A stretch of DNA of 64,000 bases from Olavius algarvensis associated proteobacterium Delta 3 (GCA_903231505.1 CAFBRK010000056.1:62001-126000), one strand, 5' to 3'; numbered from the stretch's first letter, positions 37,574-46,660 are shown. Numbers and translations: made by a program. The notes: a model not told the origin generated them from the sequence alone.

Positions 37574-38521
37574 TCAGAGCTTATCGCCTTCTGTTGATCT
37601 CTGCGAAATACGGCCGTGTGGGTCGATTTGCACATCTGAAAAGCGGCAACCGACCAGCCGTTCACGCAGGTCGGAGAGCACGCCGGGCGACAACCCGTCA
37701 TCGCCCCCCCTCACCGTTTGCACGATACCCTTTGCCACGTCGATAAACACCCGGCTGTTTTCCCACAGGCAAATGGCGGTAAACTCGGGAGACCGCCCGT
37801 AATTCCACTCCCAGCTCCGGTACTTTCGTCGCGCCAGATCGTGAATGTCCTCCCAGTCCGAAGGGGCCAGCTGAAGGGGTGTCTTTTCGCCGTAAACATG
37901 AGCCAGCCGTCGGGTAAACCGGCCACGAAAATCGGCGAACGTGGTTTCCGAATCGAGATATTCTGAAAGGTTGCCCACCGGCCGAGGTTCCGATCGCACC
38001 CCCCTTGAATAAACCACTTCCAGATCCGGAGTAAGGACGGTTTGAAGCGTCTCAAGGTCCGTCCCATATAGCAGTGTACCGTGGCTGACCATGCGCTTCA
38101 TGTTGGAATACTGGGAGTTTCCGGACACTTTTTTATTCCCGACCAAGATCTGATTTGGTGCCGAGAAGGTCGCCGAAATTCCAAGATCACCCAGGGCATG
38201 GATGACCGGCAGCAGGATGCGCTGATAGTTGAGAAACAGAGAGTGGTCGTATCGGCCGATAAATGCGAAATTCAGGTTCCCGCAATCGTGATACACGGCA
38301 CCGCCGCCGGACCGGCGGCGGATCACCGGAATACCCTCTTTTCGAACAACGCCGAGGTTGACCTGATCGAACGCATTCTGGTGCCTTCCGATAATAACGG
38401 ACGGCTGATTGACATAGGTCAGGACAACCTCTCGGGACGGATGGAGGTGTTTGAAACAGTGCTCCTCTATCGCAAAATTGATGGCGGGATCTTCACATGG
38501 CGAGTGCTCGACGAATATCAT
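37574..38521 (-). CDS. lplA: Lipoate-protein ligase family protein
   Basis: 315 residues. The catalytic domain has RRRSGGGAVYHDCGN (lipoyl-AMP binding, about 68-82) and the catalytic Lys in GNKKVSGNSQ (about 127-136). An accessory C-terminal domain (about 240-315) is present as in LplA. It attaches lipoate to E2 or GcvH proteins in the cytoplasm. The ATG overlaps the rarA stop (ATGA), so the two are translationally coupled. No lipoyl acceptor gene is adjacent. Confidence 0.9.
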   Translation of the reverse strand: MIFVEHSPCEDPAINFAIEEHCFKHLHPSREVVLTYVNQPSVIIGRHQNAFDQVNLGVVRKEGIPVIRRRSGGGAVYHDCGNLNFAFIGRYDHSLFLNYQRILLPVIHALGDLGISATFSAPNQILVGNKKVSGNSQYSNMKRMVSHGTLLYGTDLETLQTVLTPDLEVVYSRGVRSEPRPVGNLSEYLDSETTFADFRGRFTRRLAHVYGEKTPLQLAPSDWEDIHDLARRKYRSWEWNYGRSPEFTAICLWENSRVFIDVAKGIVQTVRGGDDGLSPGVLSDLRERLVGCRFSDVQIDPHGRISQRSTEGDKL

Positions 38522-39936
38522 TCTTCCGGCTCGGGAGGATCTGCGGGGCGCTTTGAAACCGGCTCCCCCTTCTTTGTGTCTTTCTGACCGGCGGGATGTT
38601 TGGTCCGCCTCCAGCGGCGCATCCGTTGGCCGATGTCGCTCTCAAAACCACGTTCCGTTGGCCGATAAAACACCGATCCCCGCAAGGAATCGGGAAGATA
38701 TTCCTGGGATACGAATCCGTCTTCGTAATTGTGGGCGTACTTGTAGCCTTTCCCGTATCCAAGGTCTTTCATCAGGCGGGTCGGCGCGTTGCGAATATGG
38801 ATGGGAACCGGCAGGGAGCCGGTCTCGCGGATCACTTTTTTGACAATCTTGGAAGCCGCATACAATCGGTTGCTTTTGGGTGCCGTCGCCAGATAGACGG
38901 CGGCCTGGTAAATGGCCAGCTCGCCCTCGGGATGTCCCAAAAACCGGAATGCTTCCATGGCATCAAGGGCCACGCCGAGGGCCCGGGGATCGGCATTGCC
39001 GACGTCTTCGGAGGCAAACCGCACCATGCGCCGGGCAATGTAAAACGGGTTCTCGCCCCCGGACAGCATCCGTTCCAGCCAATACAGGGCGGCGTCCGGA
39101 TCACTGCCTCGCAGGCTCTTGTGAAACGCGGAGATCAGATTATAGTGTTCCTCGCCGGACTTGTCGTATCGCAGTGATCGTTGTTGAAGGGCGCTGCTCA
39201 GCGTCCCCACGTCGAGCTTCAGGGGCGTCACGGCCGAATCATCGTTTTCTACCCCGGCAATCATCGATACGCCCAGTTCAAGGCCGCTGAGGGCGGCCCG
39301 GGCATCCCCGTCGGCGACCTTCACGAGAAAATCAAGCGCTTCCGATTCAACTCGAAGATTCAGCCGGCCATAGCCCTGCTCCGGATCGGAAACAGCCCGC
39401 TCCACAATACGACGAAGATCCGAGGTCGGAAGGGGCTCCAGGGTCATGACACGGCAGCGTGACAAAAGCGGTGCGATCACCTCAAAGGACGGGTTCTCGG
39501 TGGTCGCGCCGATGAGCGTGATCAGACCGCTTTCCACATGATGCAGAAAGGCGTCCTGCTGACTCTTATTGAAGCGATGGATTTCATCCACAAACAGAAT
39601 CGTTCGTTTACGATGCAATCGCCGCTGCTCTCGGGCCTCCTCGATCACGGCCCGGATATCCCGGACACCGGAAAGCACCGCTGAGAAATGGACAAAATGG
39701 GAGGCGGTCTGCCCGGCGATGAGTCGGGCCAGCGTGGTTTTGCCGCATCCCGGAGGCCCCCAGAAAATCATGGAAAAAATCCGGTCCGTCTCGATCGCCC
39801 GGCGGACCGGCATACCCGCTGCCATCAGGTGGGCCTGCCCGAGAAACTCATCCATGGATGCCGGCCGCATCCGATCGGCAAGTGGCCTGGCTGCCGCTGC
39901 CGCCTGTTCGGCGGCCTGTTCGAACAAATCGTTCAT
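38518..39936 (-). CDS. rarA: Replication-associated recombination protein RarA (MgsA)
   Basis: 472 residues. The AAA+ core has Walker A GPPGCGKTTLARL (about 59), Walker B ILFVDEIHRFNKSQQD and sensor ATTENPSF. The C-terminal tetramerisation domain contains GEEHYNLISAFHKSLRGSDPDAALYW, the family signature. It acts at stalled forks. The N-terminal extension available upstream (to 40017) is encoded by octamer repeats and is unlikely to be translated; ATG 39936 gives the normal MNDLFE... start with DRMRPASMDEFLGQ following. Confidence 0.94.
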   Translation of the reverse strand: MNDLFEQAAEQAAAAARPLADRMRPASMDEFLGQAHLMAAGMPVRRAIETDRIFSMIFWGPPGCGKTTLARLIAGQTASHFVHFSAVLSGVRDIRAVIEEAREQRRLHRKRTILFVDEIHRFNKSQQDAFLHHVESGLITLIGATTENPSFEVIAPLLSRCRVMTLEPLPTSDLRRIVERAVSDPEQGYGRLNLRVESEALDFLVKVADGDARAALSGLELGVSMIAGVENDDSAVTPLKLDVGTLSSALQQRSLRYDKSGEEHYNLISAFHKSLRGSDPDAALYWLERMLSGGENPFYIARRMVRFASEDVGNADPRALGVALDAMEAFRFLGHPEGELAIYQAAVYLATAPKSNRLYAASKIVKKVIRETGSLPVPIHIRNAPTRLMKDLGYGKGYKYAHNYEDGFVSQEYLPDSLRGSVFYRPTERGFESDIGQRMRRWRRTKHPAGQKDTKKGEPVSKRPADPPEPEE

Positions 39937-40382
39937 GGTATTCCGTGGGCCCGTTTGCCCGTGGGCCCGTTTGCCCGTGGGCCCGTTGGCCCGTTTGCCG
40001 GTTTGCCAGTAGCACATGTCATTTGCCGCCTGACGGCGGCGTCATCAAGTCATTAGTCCTGCATAACAGGACGTCATTTATCGTTCTCGTTTTCGTCTAT
40101 CTTTCAGCTTTAAGCTTCGAGTTTTCAGCTTCGAACTTTCAGATCATCCTGCATCTTGCATCCGTATCCACCACTCCATCACTCCAGAACTCCAGAGGTG
40201 TTAACCCCTTCATCTTGTATCCAGTATCCTGCATCCGAAATCAAGCATCCAGAATCCCGTTGGCCCGTGGGCCCGTTGGCCCGTTTGCCCGTTTGCCGGT
40301 TAGCCCTGTATCCTGCAGCTTGTATCTTGCATCCAGCATCCGGAATCCAGTATCCAGTATCCAGAATCCAGAATCCAGGATC
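39937..40382 (+). repeat. Octamer and heptamer word arrays between rarA and der
   Basis: GCCCGTTT/GCCCGTGG octamers fill 39948-40010 and recur at 40256-40306. Heptamer words (GCATCTT, TATCCAC, AGTATCC, AGAATCC) fill about 40143-40255 and 40307-40382. A GTATCCACCACTCCATCACT segment matches the 25190-25690 array. A 10- to 12-base AGCTTTAAGCTTCGAG-type word set (TTTCAGCTT, CTTCGAG) lies at 40100-40142. No gene is supported; der's stop is in the last repeat. Confidence 0.78.
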
Positions 40383-41708
40383 CTACCTTTTCTTCGGGCG
40401 CCCCGTACGCTTTCTGAAATAGGTCCGAATGGGCGTTTGGTCCAGACCGGTCGCCTCCCGTATGCGATTGGCCAGATATCTGCGATAGGAGAAGTGTACC
40501 GCTTCGGGATGATTGACGAAAAAAACAAATGTCGGCGGTTTTGTGGCGACCTGGGTGGCGTAATAAAAATTGAGGCGCCGCCCTTTATGAAAGGCCGGCT
40601 CATTTCGGCGGAGGGCATCTTTGATGACACGGTTGAGCTGCCCTGTCCCGATACGGGAGGTATATTGATCATAGAGGGTGTCGATCACCCTGAAAATCTT
40701 CCGGACCCGGAGGCCGGTGCGGGCCGAAATTGTCATCAGCGGGGCAAAGTTCAAATACTTTGCCTGCCGCTGCAAATCCTGGACAAATCGTTTTTCCGTG
40801 CGCGGGCCCTTGTCGACGATATCCCACTTGTTCAACAGCAGGATGCAGCCACAGCCGCGCTCCAGAGCGTAACCGGCGACATGGATATCCTGATCGGTAA
40901 TCCCCTCGTGGGCGTCCAAAACCGTCAGCGCCACGTCGCTGCGCGCGAGGCTTCGCAAAGCCCGGATTACGGAGAATTTTTCAATTTTTCTGGACACGCG
41001 CCCTTTCCTGCGGATACCGGCGGTGTCCACAAGCCGGTAGCGCCGGTCCCCAACGTGGCAGACGGAATCGACGGCGTCCCGGGTAGTTCCCGGGACTTCG
41101 CTGACCAGCATGCGCTCTTCACCGAGTATACGGTTGATCAGTGACGATTTTCCAACATTCGGCCGTCCCACAACGGCCACACGAACCATTCCACTATCCG
41201 ATTCAGAAGGTGTCGTCGGAAAGGAACGGATCACATCATCCATAAGATCGGAGATGCCGTAACCGTGTTCGGCAGAGATGGGGTAGAACGTGTCAATGCC
41301 GAGAGTGTAAAAGTCTGAAAGACGGTCTTCCTGGTCCGGCGCATCTATTTTGTTGACCGTGTAGAAAACCGGTTTGGACAAGCTCCGCAACATCGCAATC
41401 ATGTCCGCGTCATACGGTGACAGGCCGTGTTTGCCATCCAGCAGCAGAACAACGCTATCGGCGTCTTCCAGGGCCATGTGGAGTTGACGATGAATTTGCT
41501 CGGCAAAGGGATCCAGGTCCGTTCCAATGAAGCCTCCGGTGTCGACCAGCGTGAATGGGCTGCCGCCCCACTCCGCATCACCATAGTTGCGATCCCGGGT
41601 AATGCCCGGCATGTCATCGACAATGGCCAGACGGGATCGGGTAACACGGTTAAACAGGGTGGACTTGCCGACATTCGGCCGTCCGACCAGGGCGACAATG
41701 GGTTTCAT
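40383..41708 (-). CDS. der: Ribosome-assembly GTPase Der (EngA)
   Basis: 441 residues. Two tandem Era-like GTPase domains are each complete: GRPNVGKSTLF, DTGGF and NKID in the first; GRPNVGKSSLI, DTAGI and NKWD in the second. A C-terminal KH-like domain follows. It matures the 50S subunit. ATG 41708 gives MKPIVALVGRPN; the upstream frame to 41837 lacks family similarity. The 3' end runs directly into the word-repeat array. Confidence 0.95.
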   Translation of the reverse strand: MKPIVALVGRPNVGKSTLFNRVTRSRLAIVDDMPGITRDRNYGDAEWGGSPFTLVDTGGFIGTDLDPFAEQIHRQLHMALEDADSVVLLLDGKHGLSPYDADMIAMLRSLSKPVFYTVNKIDAPDQEDRLSDFYTLGIDTFYPISAEHGYGISDLMDDVIRSFPTTPSESDSGMVRVAVVGRPNVGKSSLINRILGEERMLVSEVPGTTRDAVDSVCHVGDRRYRLVDTAGIRRKGRVSRKIEKFSVIRALRSLARSDVALTVLDAHEGITDQDIHVAGYALERGCGCILLLNKWDIVDKGPRTEKRFVQDLQRQAKYLNFAPLMTISARTGLRVRKIFRVIDTLYDQYTSRIGTGQLNRVIKDALRRNEPAFHKGRRLNFYYATQVATKPPTFVFFVNHPEAVHFSYRRYLANRIREATGLDQTPIRTYFRKRTGRPKKR

Positions 41709-41887
41709 AAGGGTAGGCAATCCTGTCCGTGACGGGTCTCCATCGCGAGCTGCAAAATGGCTCTGATATAGCGGAGCGTTCGCGCGGTTGTCAAACAAAC
41801 CATTGACTTCCATGCGATTGTTATCAATATAAAACAAGATCAGTTTTCATATCAGGGCAGTATTGTTTGAACAAACGGAGGTTTTCC

Positions 41888-42307
41888 ATGAAAGATTCGC
41901 TCAAACCAGGGCTCACCTTCGAATATACCTATCAAGTCCCACCGGACAAGACCGTTCCCCACCTTTTTCCGGACATACCGGAGGGAAAGGTCATGCCCGA
42001 GGTGTTTGCAACCGGATTCATGGTCGGTTTATTCGAGTTTGCCTGCATACATGCCATCAACCCTCATATCGACTGGCCAAAGGAGCAAACGGTCGGCATT
42101 CACGTGAATGTGAGTCATACCGCCGCCACCCCGCCGGGCCTTACAATAACGGTAAGGGGAACACTGGAAGAAGTAGAGGGCCGAAAGCTTGTCTTCAGTA
42201 TCCGGGCGGATGACGGTGTCGATCAGATCTCCAGCGGAACCCACGAACGATTCGTCATCGACGCCGAAAAATTCAACGCTCAAGTTTCGGCAAAAACAAC
42301 CCCGTAA
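41888..42307 (+). CDS. FlK-like hotdog thioesterase
   Basis: 139 residues, a single hotdog fold. VFATGFMVGLFEFACI supplies the catalytic-Glu helix, and VNVSHTAATPPGLT the His-Thr segment seen in fluoroacetyl-CoA thioesterase FlK and related small acyl-CoA thioesterases. It would hydrolyse a short acyl-CoA; fluoroacetate specificity should not be assumed. ACGGAGG (41875-41881) sits 6 bases before ATG 41888. It is followed by a ferritin-like gene in the same direction (86-base gap). Confidence 0.85.
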   Translation: MKDSLKPGLTFEYTYQVPPDKTVPHLFPDIPEGKVMPEVFATGFMVGLFEFACIHAINPHIDWPKEQTVGIHVNVSHTAATPPGLTITVRGTLEEVEGRKLVFSIRADDGVDQISSGTHERFVIDAEKFNAQVSAKTTP

Positions 42308-42393
42308 TGTGCAGGTTATTTGTTCAGACCACGGGTGCAAGACCCGTATTGACCCATACACCGCATGTTTCAAAGAGAACGTGGAGGCCCAAC

Positions 42394-42861
42394 ATGGACG
42401 ATGAAAGACTACTTACACTGATCGATACAGCTATCCTGCGGGAAGAAGAAGCCTATGCCTTTTACATGGACGTGTTCAACCGGGTACAGGATGCCAGCGC
42501 TCGGGATACCTTAGAGTGGATTGCGGGTGAGGAGAAAAAGCACAGAGAATTTCTGGTAAACTATCGCGACGGGAAGTACGGACCCGGACCGCTGAGAATG
42601 ACCGATGTCGTCCTTTACAAAATCGCCGAGTACCAGGAAGAACCGGAAATCGCCAAGGACATGAAGCGGGAAGATGTCTTTCTGGTTGCCAGCCATCGGG
42701 AACTGCGATCTTTCCATTTTTATACGGAACTGGCCAACCAGCATGAGGATGGTCAGACCAAAGACACACTGCTGCGGATCGCCAACGAAGAACTCAAACA
42801 TAAGGAAAAGATGGAGTATCTGTACGCCAATACGGCCTTCCCGCAAACCGACGGGGGGTAA
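42394..42861 (+). CDS. Ferritin-like (rubrerythrin-type) diiron protein
   Basis: 155 residues in a four-helix arrangement. The iron ligand pairs are visible as REEEAYAFY with EEKKH in the first half and RSFHFYTELA with EELKHKEKME in the second, the ExxH pairs of the rubrerythrin/ferritin-like family. No rubredoxin CxxC domain is attached. It is probably a peroxide- or iron-handling protein of an anaerobe. GGAGG precedes ATG 42394 by 7 bases. Confidence 0.82.
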   Translation: MDDERLLTLIDTAILREEEAYAFYMDVFNRVQDASARDTLEWIAGEEKKHREFLVNYRDGKYGPGPLRMTDVVLYKIAEYQEEPEIAKDMKREDVFLVASHRELRSFHFYTELANQHEDGQTKDTLLRIANEELKHKEKMEYLYANTAFPQTDGG

Positions 42862-42862
42862 T

Positions 42863-42940
42863 GGGTATTGGGTATTGGTTACCGGGTATTCGGATCAGGG
42901 GATGTTGATCAACCATCGTTAGCAGCGAATACCCAATACC
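42863..42940 (+). repeat. GGGTATT heptamer hairpin
   Basis: GGGTATTGGGTATTGG (42865 on) on the left and AATACCCAATACC (42928-42940) on the right are reverse complements around an about 45-base loop. It abuts TIR element copy D. Confidence 0.7.
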
Positions 42941-42942
42941 TC

Positions 42943-43037
42943 TATAACAATTGCCATAACTATGTTCCGATTGAAGGTAGGGACCAGGGTGTGAACCTTG
43001 AGTTAGGTTTCGGAACGGAATTCTGCAAATCGCTTTA
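42943..43037 (+). repeat. TIR element, copy D (95 bp)
   Basis: Left end TATAACAATTGCCATAACTA with GTTCCGATTGAAGGTAGGGA, and right end TCGGAACGGAATTCTGCAAA then TCGCTTTA, the complement of TAtAGCGATTGCCAGAATTC. Same ends as copies A and B with a shorter, different interior shared with copy C. Confidence 0.7.
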
Positions 43038-43098
43038 ATATTCGCCTTTACGTTCACTCGATTCTGATCGTCGGGTCTCACCTTGTTTAGACGATACT

Positions 43099-43908
43099 TT
43101 ATTTCTTCACAATCCGGAGGGAATGGGTCCGCTGCAGCCGCTGCCACAAGGACCGGATGAGGGTATACGATGCTTGGTTCACGTCAATTTCTTTTTTCTT
43201 GGCATGAAAGCAGCAGGACTTCATCAGTGATGGGTTGCCCGGTCCCAGGCCAAACCGGACGATAATGAATTCAGCCAGCGATGAGTGTATCATGGCCAGC
43301 TCGTCGGTACGCATTCTGGCCAGCATCATCTTATCCTTCAGGGGCATCTCATACAATAACCGATCGATCGCCTGATCGACCGTCCGAGGCTTGTCTTTTT
43401 CAGGCAGCGGATACGGCCGGGTGTCATCCCGCTGGCCCCCGGCGGCGGGTGGTGACACGGCGTTCACCAGAATATGAAACGCGGCCTGGTACAGACTGCT
43501 GACATTTTCAGAACACCGGCCGGTGACGTGCAAGGTGCGGATAAAATAGATATCGATCCAGGAACGTATCAGTGAGGCGGCCTCAAGCACATCGGTAGTG
43601 GACGCATCGACATGCAGAAGCTGACGCCGGTTTCGAAGCGCCGTTTTTCGGGCGTGATCCGCATATGCCTCAGGCCGCCCCAAGGTGATAATGAGCGTTC
43701 CATCCGAGTTCTTGACATTTTCCTCAATACAGCCACGATAGTCTGCCGTCGGAGCCTCGCTATTGCAGGCGGCGTTTATGAGAACCCCCGGACGGACGAT
43801 ATCCGGATCGTATCGGCTTCCCCCGTGGCGGATGCCCACTTCCACAGCGGCATCGATAGCCGCTCGCTCTGCGCCATCGCGGCCTGCTGACACAATCTTT
43901 TCGATCAC
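43099..43908 (-). CDS. SLOG/YpsA-like putative molybdenum-carrier domain fused to a helical domain
   Basis: 269 residues. The N-terminal about 140 residues (VIEKIVSAGRDGAERAAIDA, GIRHGG, NSDGTLIITLG) match the putative molybdenum carrier/YpsA branch of the SLOG nucleotide-binding superfamily; the usual SGGQTGxD loop is SAGRDGAE here. The C-terminal about 90 residues (TVDQAIDRLLYEMPLKDK, FIIVRFGL, NPSLMKSC) resemble the DUF6794-type helical domain. The GTG at 43908 has AGGTGG 6 bases upstream; ATG 43914 is adjacent to that site. A fused sensor/effector role is possible (inference). Confidence 0.65.
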   Translation of the reverse strand: MIEKIVSAGRDGAERAAIDAAVEVGIRHGGSRYDPDIVRPGVLINAACNSEAPTADYRGCIEENVKNSDGTLIITLGRPEAYADHARKTALRNRRQLLHVDASTTDVLEAASLIRSWIDIYFIRTLHVTGRCSENVSSLYQAAFHILVNAVSPPAAGGQRDDTRPYPLPEKDKPRTVDQAIDRLLYEMPLKDKMMLARMRTDELAMIHSSLAEFIIVRFGLGPGNPSLMKSCCFHAKKKEIDVNQASYTLIRSLWQRLQRTHSLRIVKK

Positions 43909-43934
43909 CTGCATCCACCTATGAAATCGAGGGC

Positions 43935-43963
43935 CGATTCTATGAAACGCGACGATGTCGCTC
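43935..43963. repeat. 29-bp dispersed repeat, copy
   Basis: 28 of 29 bases match 36368-36396 (CGATTTTATGAAACGCGACG...). The following AAATTTGTATCCCTGCAG (from about 43980) also resembles AAATTTCTATCCCTGCAG at 37499. It lies just upstream of the YpsA-like gene start. Confidence 0.6.
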
Positions 43964-44442
43964 AAAGGGCAAACTGTTAAAATTTGTATCCCTGCAGTAA
44001 ATTCCAGGATATCACGACATTATCCGGTCAGTCGGATACTGACGCACCACATGTTCGGTTCGATATGAATTCTAAAATTAATCGGATGCTGTTTCGCGCT
44101 GCCCCGCTGAGCGGGGTTTCCGCTTCGATCCGATATTCAACGGGGAATCATCACGTCAAAAAATGTCGAACCGGACCGGTGCACGTGTGACGGTTGTCTG
44201 CCGCCGGAACGCTCATCGAAGGCGCCAGTGATGGGACGGTTGGCGCGCTCGTTCGGGGTATAATTGAAAGCATGGGTAAAAGCAAGCAAACGGCGAAGGA
44301 TCGGCCGTCGACCGGACAGTTCGCGAGTGGTCGATACCCACGCTTTGTCTTTCCCGTGCTTGGAGACGCCCTTGTTTTTTGCCCCGGGTTGGGATAAGAG
44401 ACGAGACCTCGTCAACGACCTTGTAAGCATTCAGGTTGGATC
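43964..44442. other. Intergenic region upstream of hisHF
   Basis: About 480 bases. It contains a hairpin CCCCGC/GCGGGG with loop TGA and a short TTT (44102-44119), a TATAAT at 44259-44264 without a good -35, and a near-palindrome GACGAG-AC-CTCGTC (44400-44413) that could be an operator 30 bases before the hisHF start. No gene is supported. Confidence 0.4.
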
Positions 44443-46014
44443 ATGATCACGCTGCTCGATTACGGCGCTGGAAACGTTCGGAGTGTCATCAACGCCATCG
44501 AAAAATTAGGAGAAACCGTCCGGCTGGTGCATACCGCAGAAGACATCCGTTCTGCGTCGAAATTGGTCTTCCCAGGCGTCGGTGCTTTCGGAAACATGAT
44601 GACCATCCTCCGTGAGAAGCAGTATGTCGAGCCGTTGAAAGCGTACCTGGCCTCCGGCCGGCCCTTCCTGGGAATCTGCCTGGGGATGCACGCCCTGTTT
44701 GAAGAGAGTGAGGAGGCCTTTGGGATCGCGGGACTCGGTCTTCTGCGTGGCCGGGTCAAACGGTTTGATGTTGATCTGGCGGTGCCCCACATCGGCTGGA
44801 ATGGGATCAATGCCCGTCAGCCGTCCCGATTGTTCAAGGATATTCGAGGGGACGAAAAGTTTTACTTTGTCCATTCCTATTATGTGGCCCCGGAAGATTC
44901 GGCAGTGGTCATGACCACGACAGATTACGGGGTCGAGTTTGTCAGCGGAATCCAGACGGGAAATATGGTGGCGACCCAGTTTCACCCGGAAAAGAGCGGG
45001 CAAGCCGGTAGTACACTCCTGGACAATTTCCTGAGCTCCGGCCAGGAAGCGGTGCTTCCTGAGATCCACACCGCCCCGACCCGCCTGTCCAAGCGGATTA
45101 TTGCCTGCCTGGATGTCCGAACCAACGATCGCGGTGATTTGGTCGTTACCAAGGGCGACCAGTACGACGTGCGTGAAGAGGGCGAGGTACGGAATCTCGG
45201 CAAACCTGTCGATTTGGCCGGACGCTATTACCGTGAAGGGGCCGATGAAATCACCTTCCTGAATATTACCGGATTTCGGGACTTCCCACTGGAAGATATG
45301 CCCATGCTGGAAGTGCTCCGGCAGACATCGAAACATGTTTTCGTCCCCCTGACCATCGGCGGTGGTATCAGGGACTACACGGACAAGGACGGTCAACGGT
45401 ATTCTGCGTTAACCGTGGCAGCAGAATACTTCCGCTCCGGGGCGGACAAGGTCTCCATCGGCAGCGATGCGGTGATGATCGTCGAGGCATATTTACATTC
45501 CGGCAAGGCCACCGGGCAAAGTGCCATCGAAACAATTTCGCGGGTCTATGGGAGCCAGGCGGTGGTCATCTCCATCGATCCGCGGCGGGTGTACGTCGAT
45601 TCGCCGAAGTCCGTGCCCCATCACGTCATCGAAACGACGATTCCGGGACCATCCGGAGAGCGATACTGCTGGTACCAGTGCACCATCAAGGGGGGCAGAG
45701 AGGGCCGCAATCTGGACGCAGTGACGCTCGCAAAACACTGTGAAGCCCTTGGAGCCGGTGAAATCTTACTCAACTGTATCGACCGGGACGGCACCAATGC
45801 CGGTTTCGACATCGAGCTCATCAACTCGGTAAAGCAATCCGTAACCATACCGGTCATCGCGTCCAGCGGAGCCGGATGCGAAGCACACTTTTTAGAGGTC
45901 TTCACACAAACCGGGGCCGAGTCTGCACTGGCAGCCGGTATTTTCCACCGACAGGATGTGCCCATCTCCCGGGTCAAAACCTACCTCGCCGGAAAGATCG
46001 AGATCCGTCCATAA
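44443..46014 (+). CDS. hisHF: Bifunctional imidazole glycerol phosphate synthase (HisH-HisF fusion, HIS7-like)
   Basis: 523 residues. Residues 1-205 are a class I glutamine amidotransferase (HisH) with nucleophile Cys79 in FLGICLGMHALF and His181/Glu183 in ATQFHPEKSG. Residues about 217-523 are the HisF TIM barrel with catalytic Asp in IIACLDVRTND and in NCIDRDGTNAG. The barrel includes the long insertions (KGDQYDVREEGEVRNLGKPV, DPRRVYV...) characteristic of yeast and plant HIS7 and absent from ordinary bacterial HisF. It converts PRFAR plus glutamine to IGP and AICAR in histidine synthesis. No other his gene is in the window. The fusion and insertions suggest exchange with a eukaryote-type lineage. 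Confidence 0.95.
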   Translation: MITLLDYGAGNVRSVINAIEKLGETVRLVHTAEDIRSASKLVFPGVGAFGNMMTILREKQYVEPLKAYLASGRPFLGICLGMHALFEESEEAFGIAGLGLLRGRVKRFDVDLAVPHIGWNGINARQPSRLFKDIRGDEKFYFVHSYYVAPEDSAVVMTTTDYGVEFVSGIQTGNMVATQFHPEKSGQAGSTLLDNFLSSGQEAVLPEIHTAPTRLSKRIIACLDVRTNDRGDLVVTKGDQYDVREEGEVRNLGKPVDLAGRYYREGADEITFLNITGFRDFPLEDMPMLEVLRQTSKHVFVPLTIGGGIRDYTDKDGQRYSALTVAAEYFRSGADKVSIGSDAVMIVEAYLHSGKATGQSAIETISRVYGSQAVVISIDPRRVYVDSPKSVPHHVIETTIPGPSGERYCWYQCTIKGGREGRNLDAVTLAKHCEALGAGEILLNCIDRDGTNAGFDIELINSVKQSVTIPVIASSGAGCEAHFLEVFTQTGAESALAAGIFHRQDVPISRVKTYLAGKIEIRP

Positions 46015-46067
46015 TTTCCCGGAACGCCTCACCGTTTCTTTCTTTTAAAAAAATATTAGACAAAACC

Positions 46068-46096
46068 TTGACATTGCGCCAGAGGAACCAATTATT
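46068..46096 (+). promoter_or_regulatory. Possible promoter for TPR gene
   Basis: TTGACA (46068-46073), 17 bases, then ATTATT (46091-46096). The -35 is perfect and the -10 poor, in an AT-rich stretch 50 bases before the gene. Confidence 0.4.
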
Positions 46097-46147
46097 TGTG
46101 ATAAAACATAAACAAATTATTGACAAAACAGCCAGCGGAGGTAAACA

Positions 46148-46660
46148 ATGGGTGATACTGAAAAAATAAAAAAGGTTTATGCCAGCGGAATGTCCGAATA
46201 TGTCGCAGGAGACTACGGAAAATCTGTGCAGAGGTTCTCTGAAGTGCTTTCACTCGACCCTGGACACACCCAGGCCTTAACGGCCCGCGGTGCCGGCAAC
46301 CTGAAATTGAATGCCGCCGGAGATGCGGTTGAGGACTTCAACCGGGTGATCGAACTGGATCCAACATATGCCCGGGCCTATCATCTCAGGGGACTCGCCC
46401 GTGAAGCCCAGGGGGATGATGCCGGCGCGGAGGCGGACTTCGGAGCGGCGATTGAACTCGCGCCGGAATATGGCGCGGCCTATTTCAGCAGAGCCACGTT
46501 GAGAACGAAAACGGGGCGGGAGGACATGGCAACCGAAGACATGGCCATGGTTGCCCACCTGACCAACCGAAACATCGAAACCTTCGCCAACGAGAACAAC
46601 GTCTGGCGCTCGCAGCATCTTCGTGTGGAGTCCATCATGGAAAGTGATGTGAACCGATAG
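46148..46660 (+). CDS. Tetratricopeptide-repeat protein
   Basis: 170 residues carrying about three TPR units (YVAGDYGKSVQRFSEVLSLD, LNAAGDAVEDFNRVIELDPT, AQGDDAGAEADFGAAIELAP), then a charged tail. There is no signal peptide. GCGGAGG is 7 bases before the ATG. It is probably a scaffold for protein interaction; the partner is unknown. A 56-codon gene and a CarH-like regulator follow in the same direction. Confidence 0.8.
   Translation: MGDTEKIKKVYASGMSEYVAGDYGKSVQRFSEVLSLDPGHTQALTARGAGNLKLNAAGDAVEDFNRVIELDPTYARAYHLRGLAREAQGDDAGAEADFGAAIELAPEYGAAYFSRATLRTKTGREDMATEDMAMVAHLTNRNIETFANENNVWRSQHLRVESIMESDVNR

Noticed and set aside
39858..41144. 428-codon plus-strand frame across repeats and der
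   Set aside because: Half is repeat translation, the rest the antisense of der.
44259..44264. TATAAT as the hisHF promoter
   Set aside because: The nearest -35-like TTGGCG is only 13 bases away and the site is about 180 bases from the gene, so it is not convincing.
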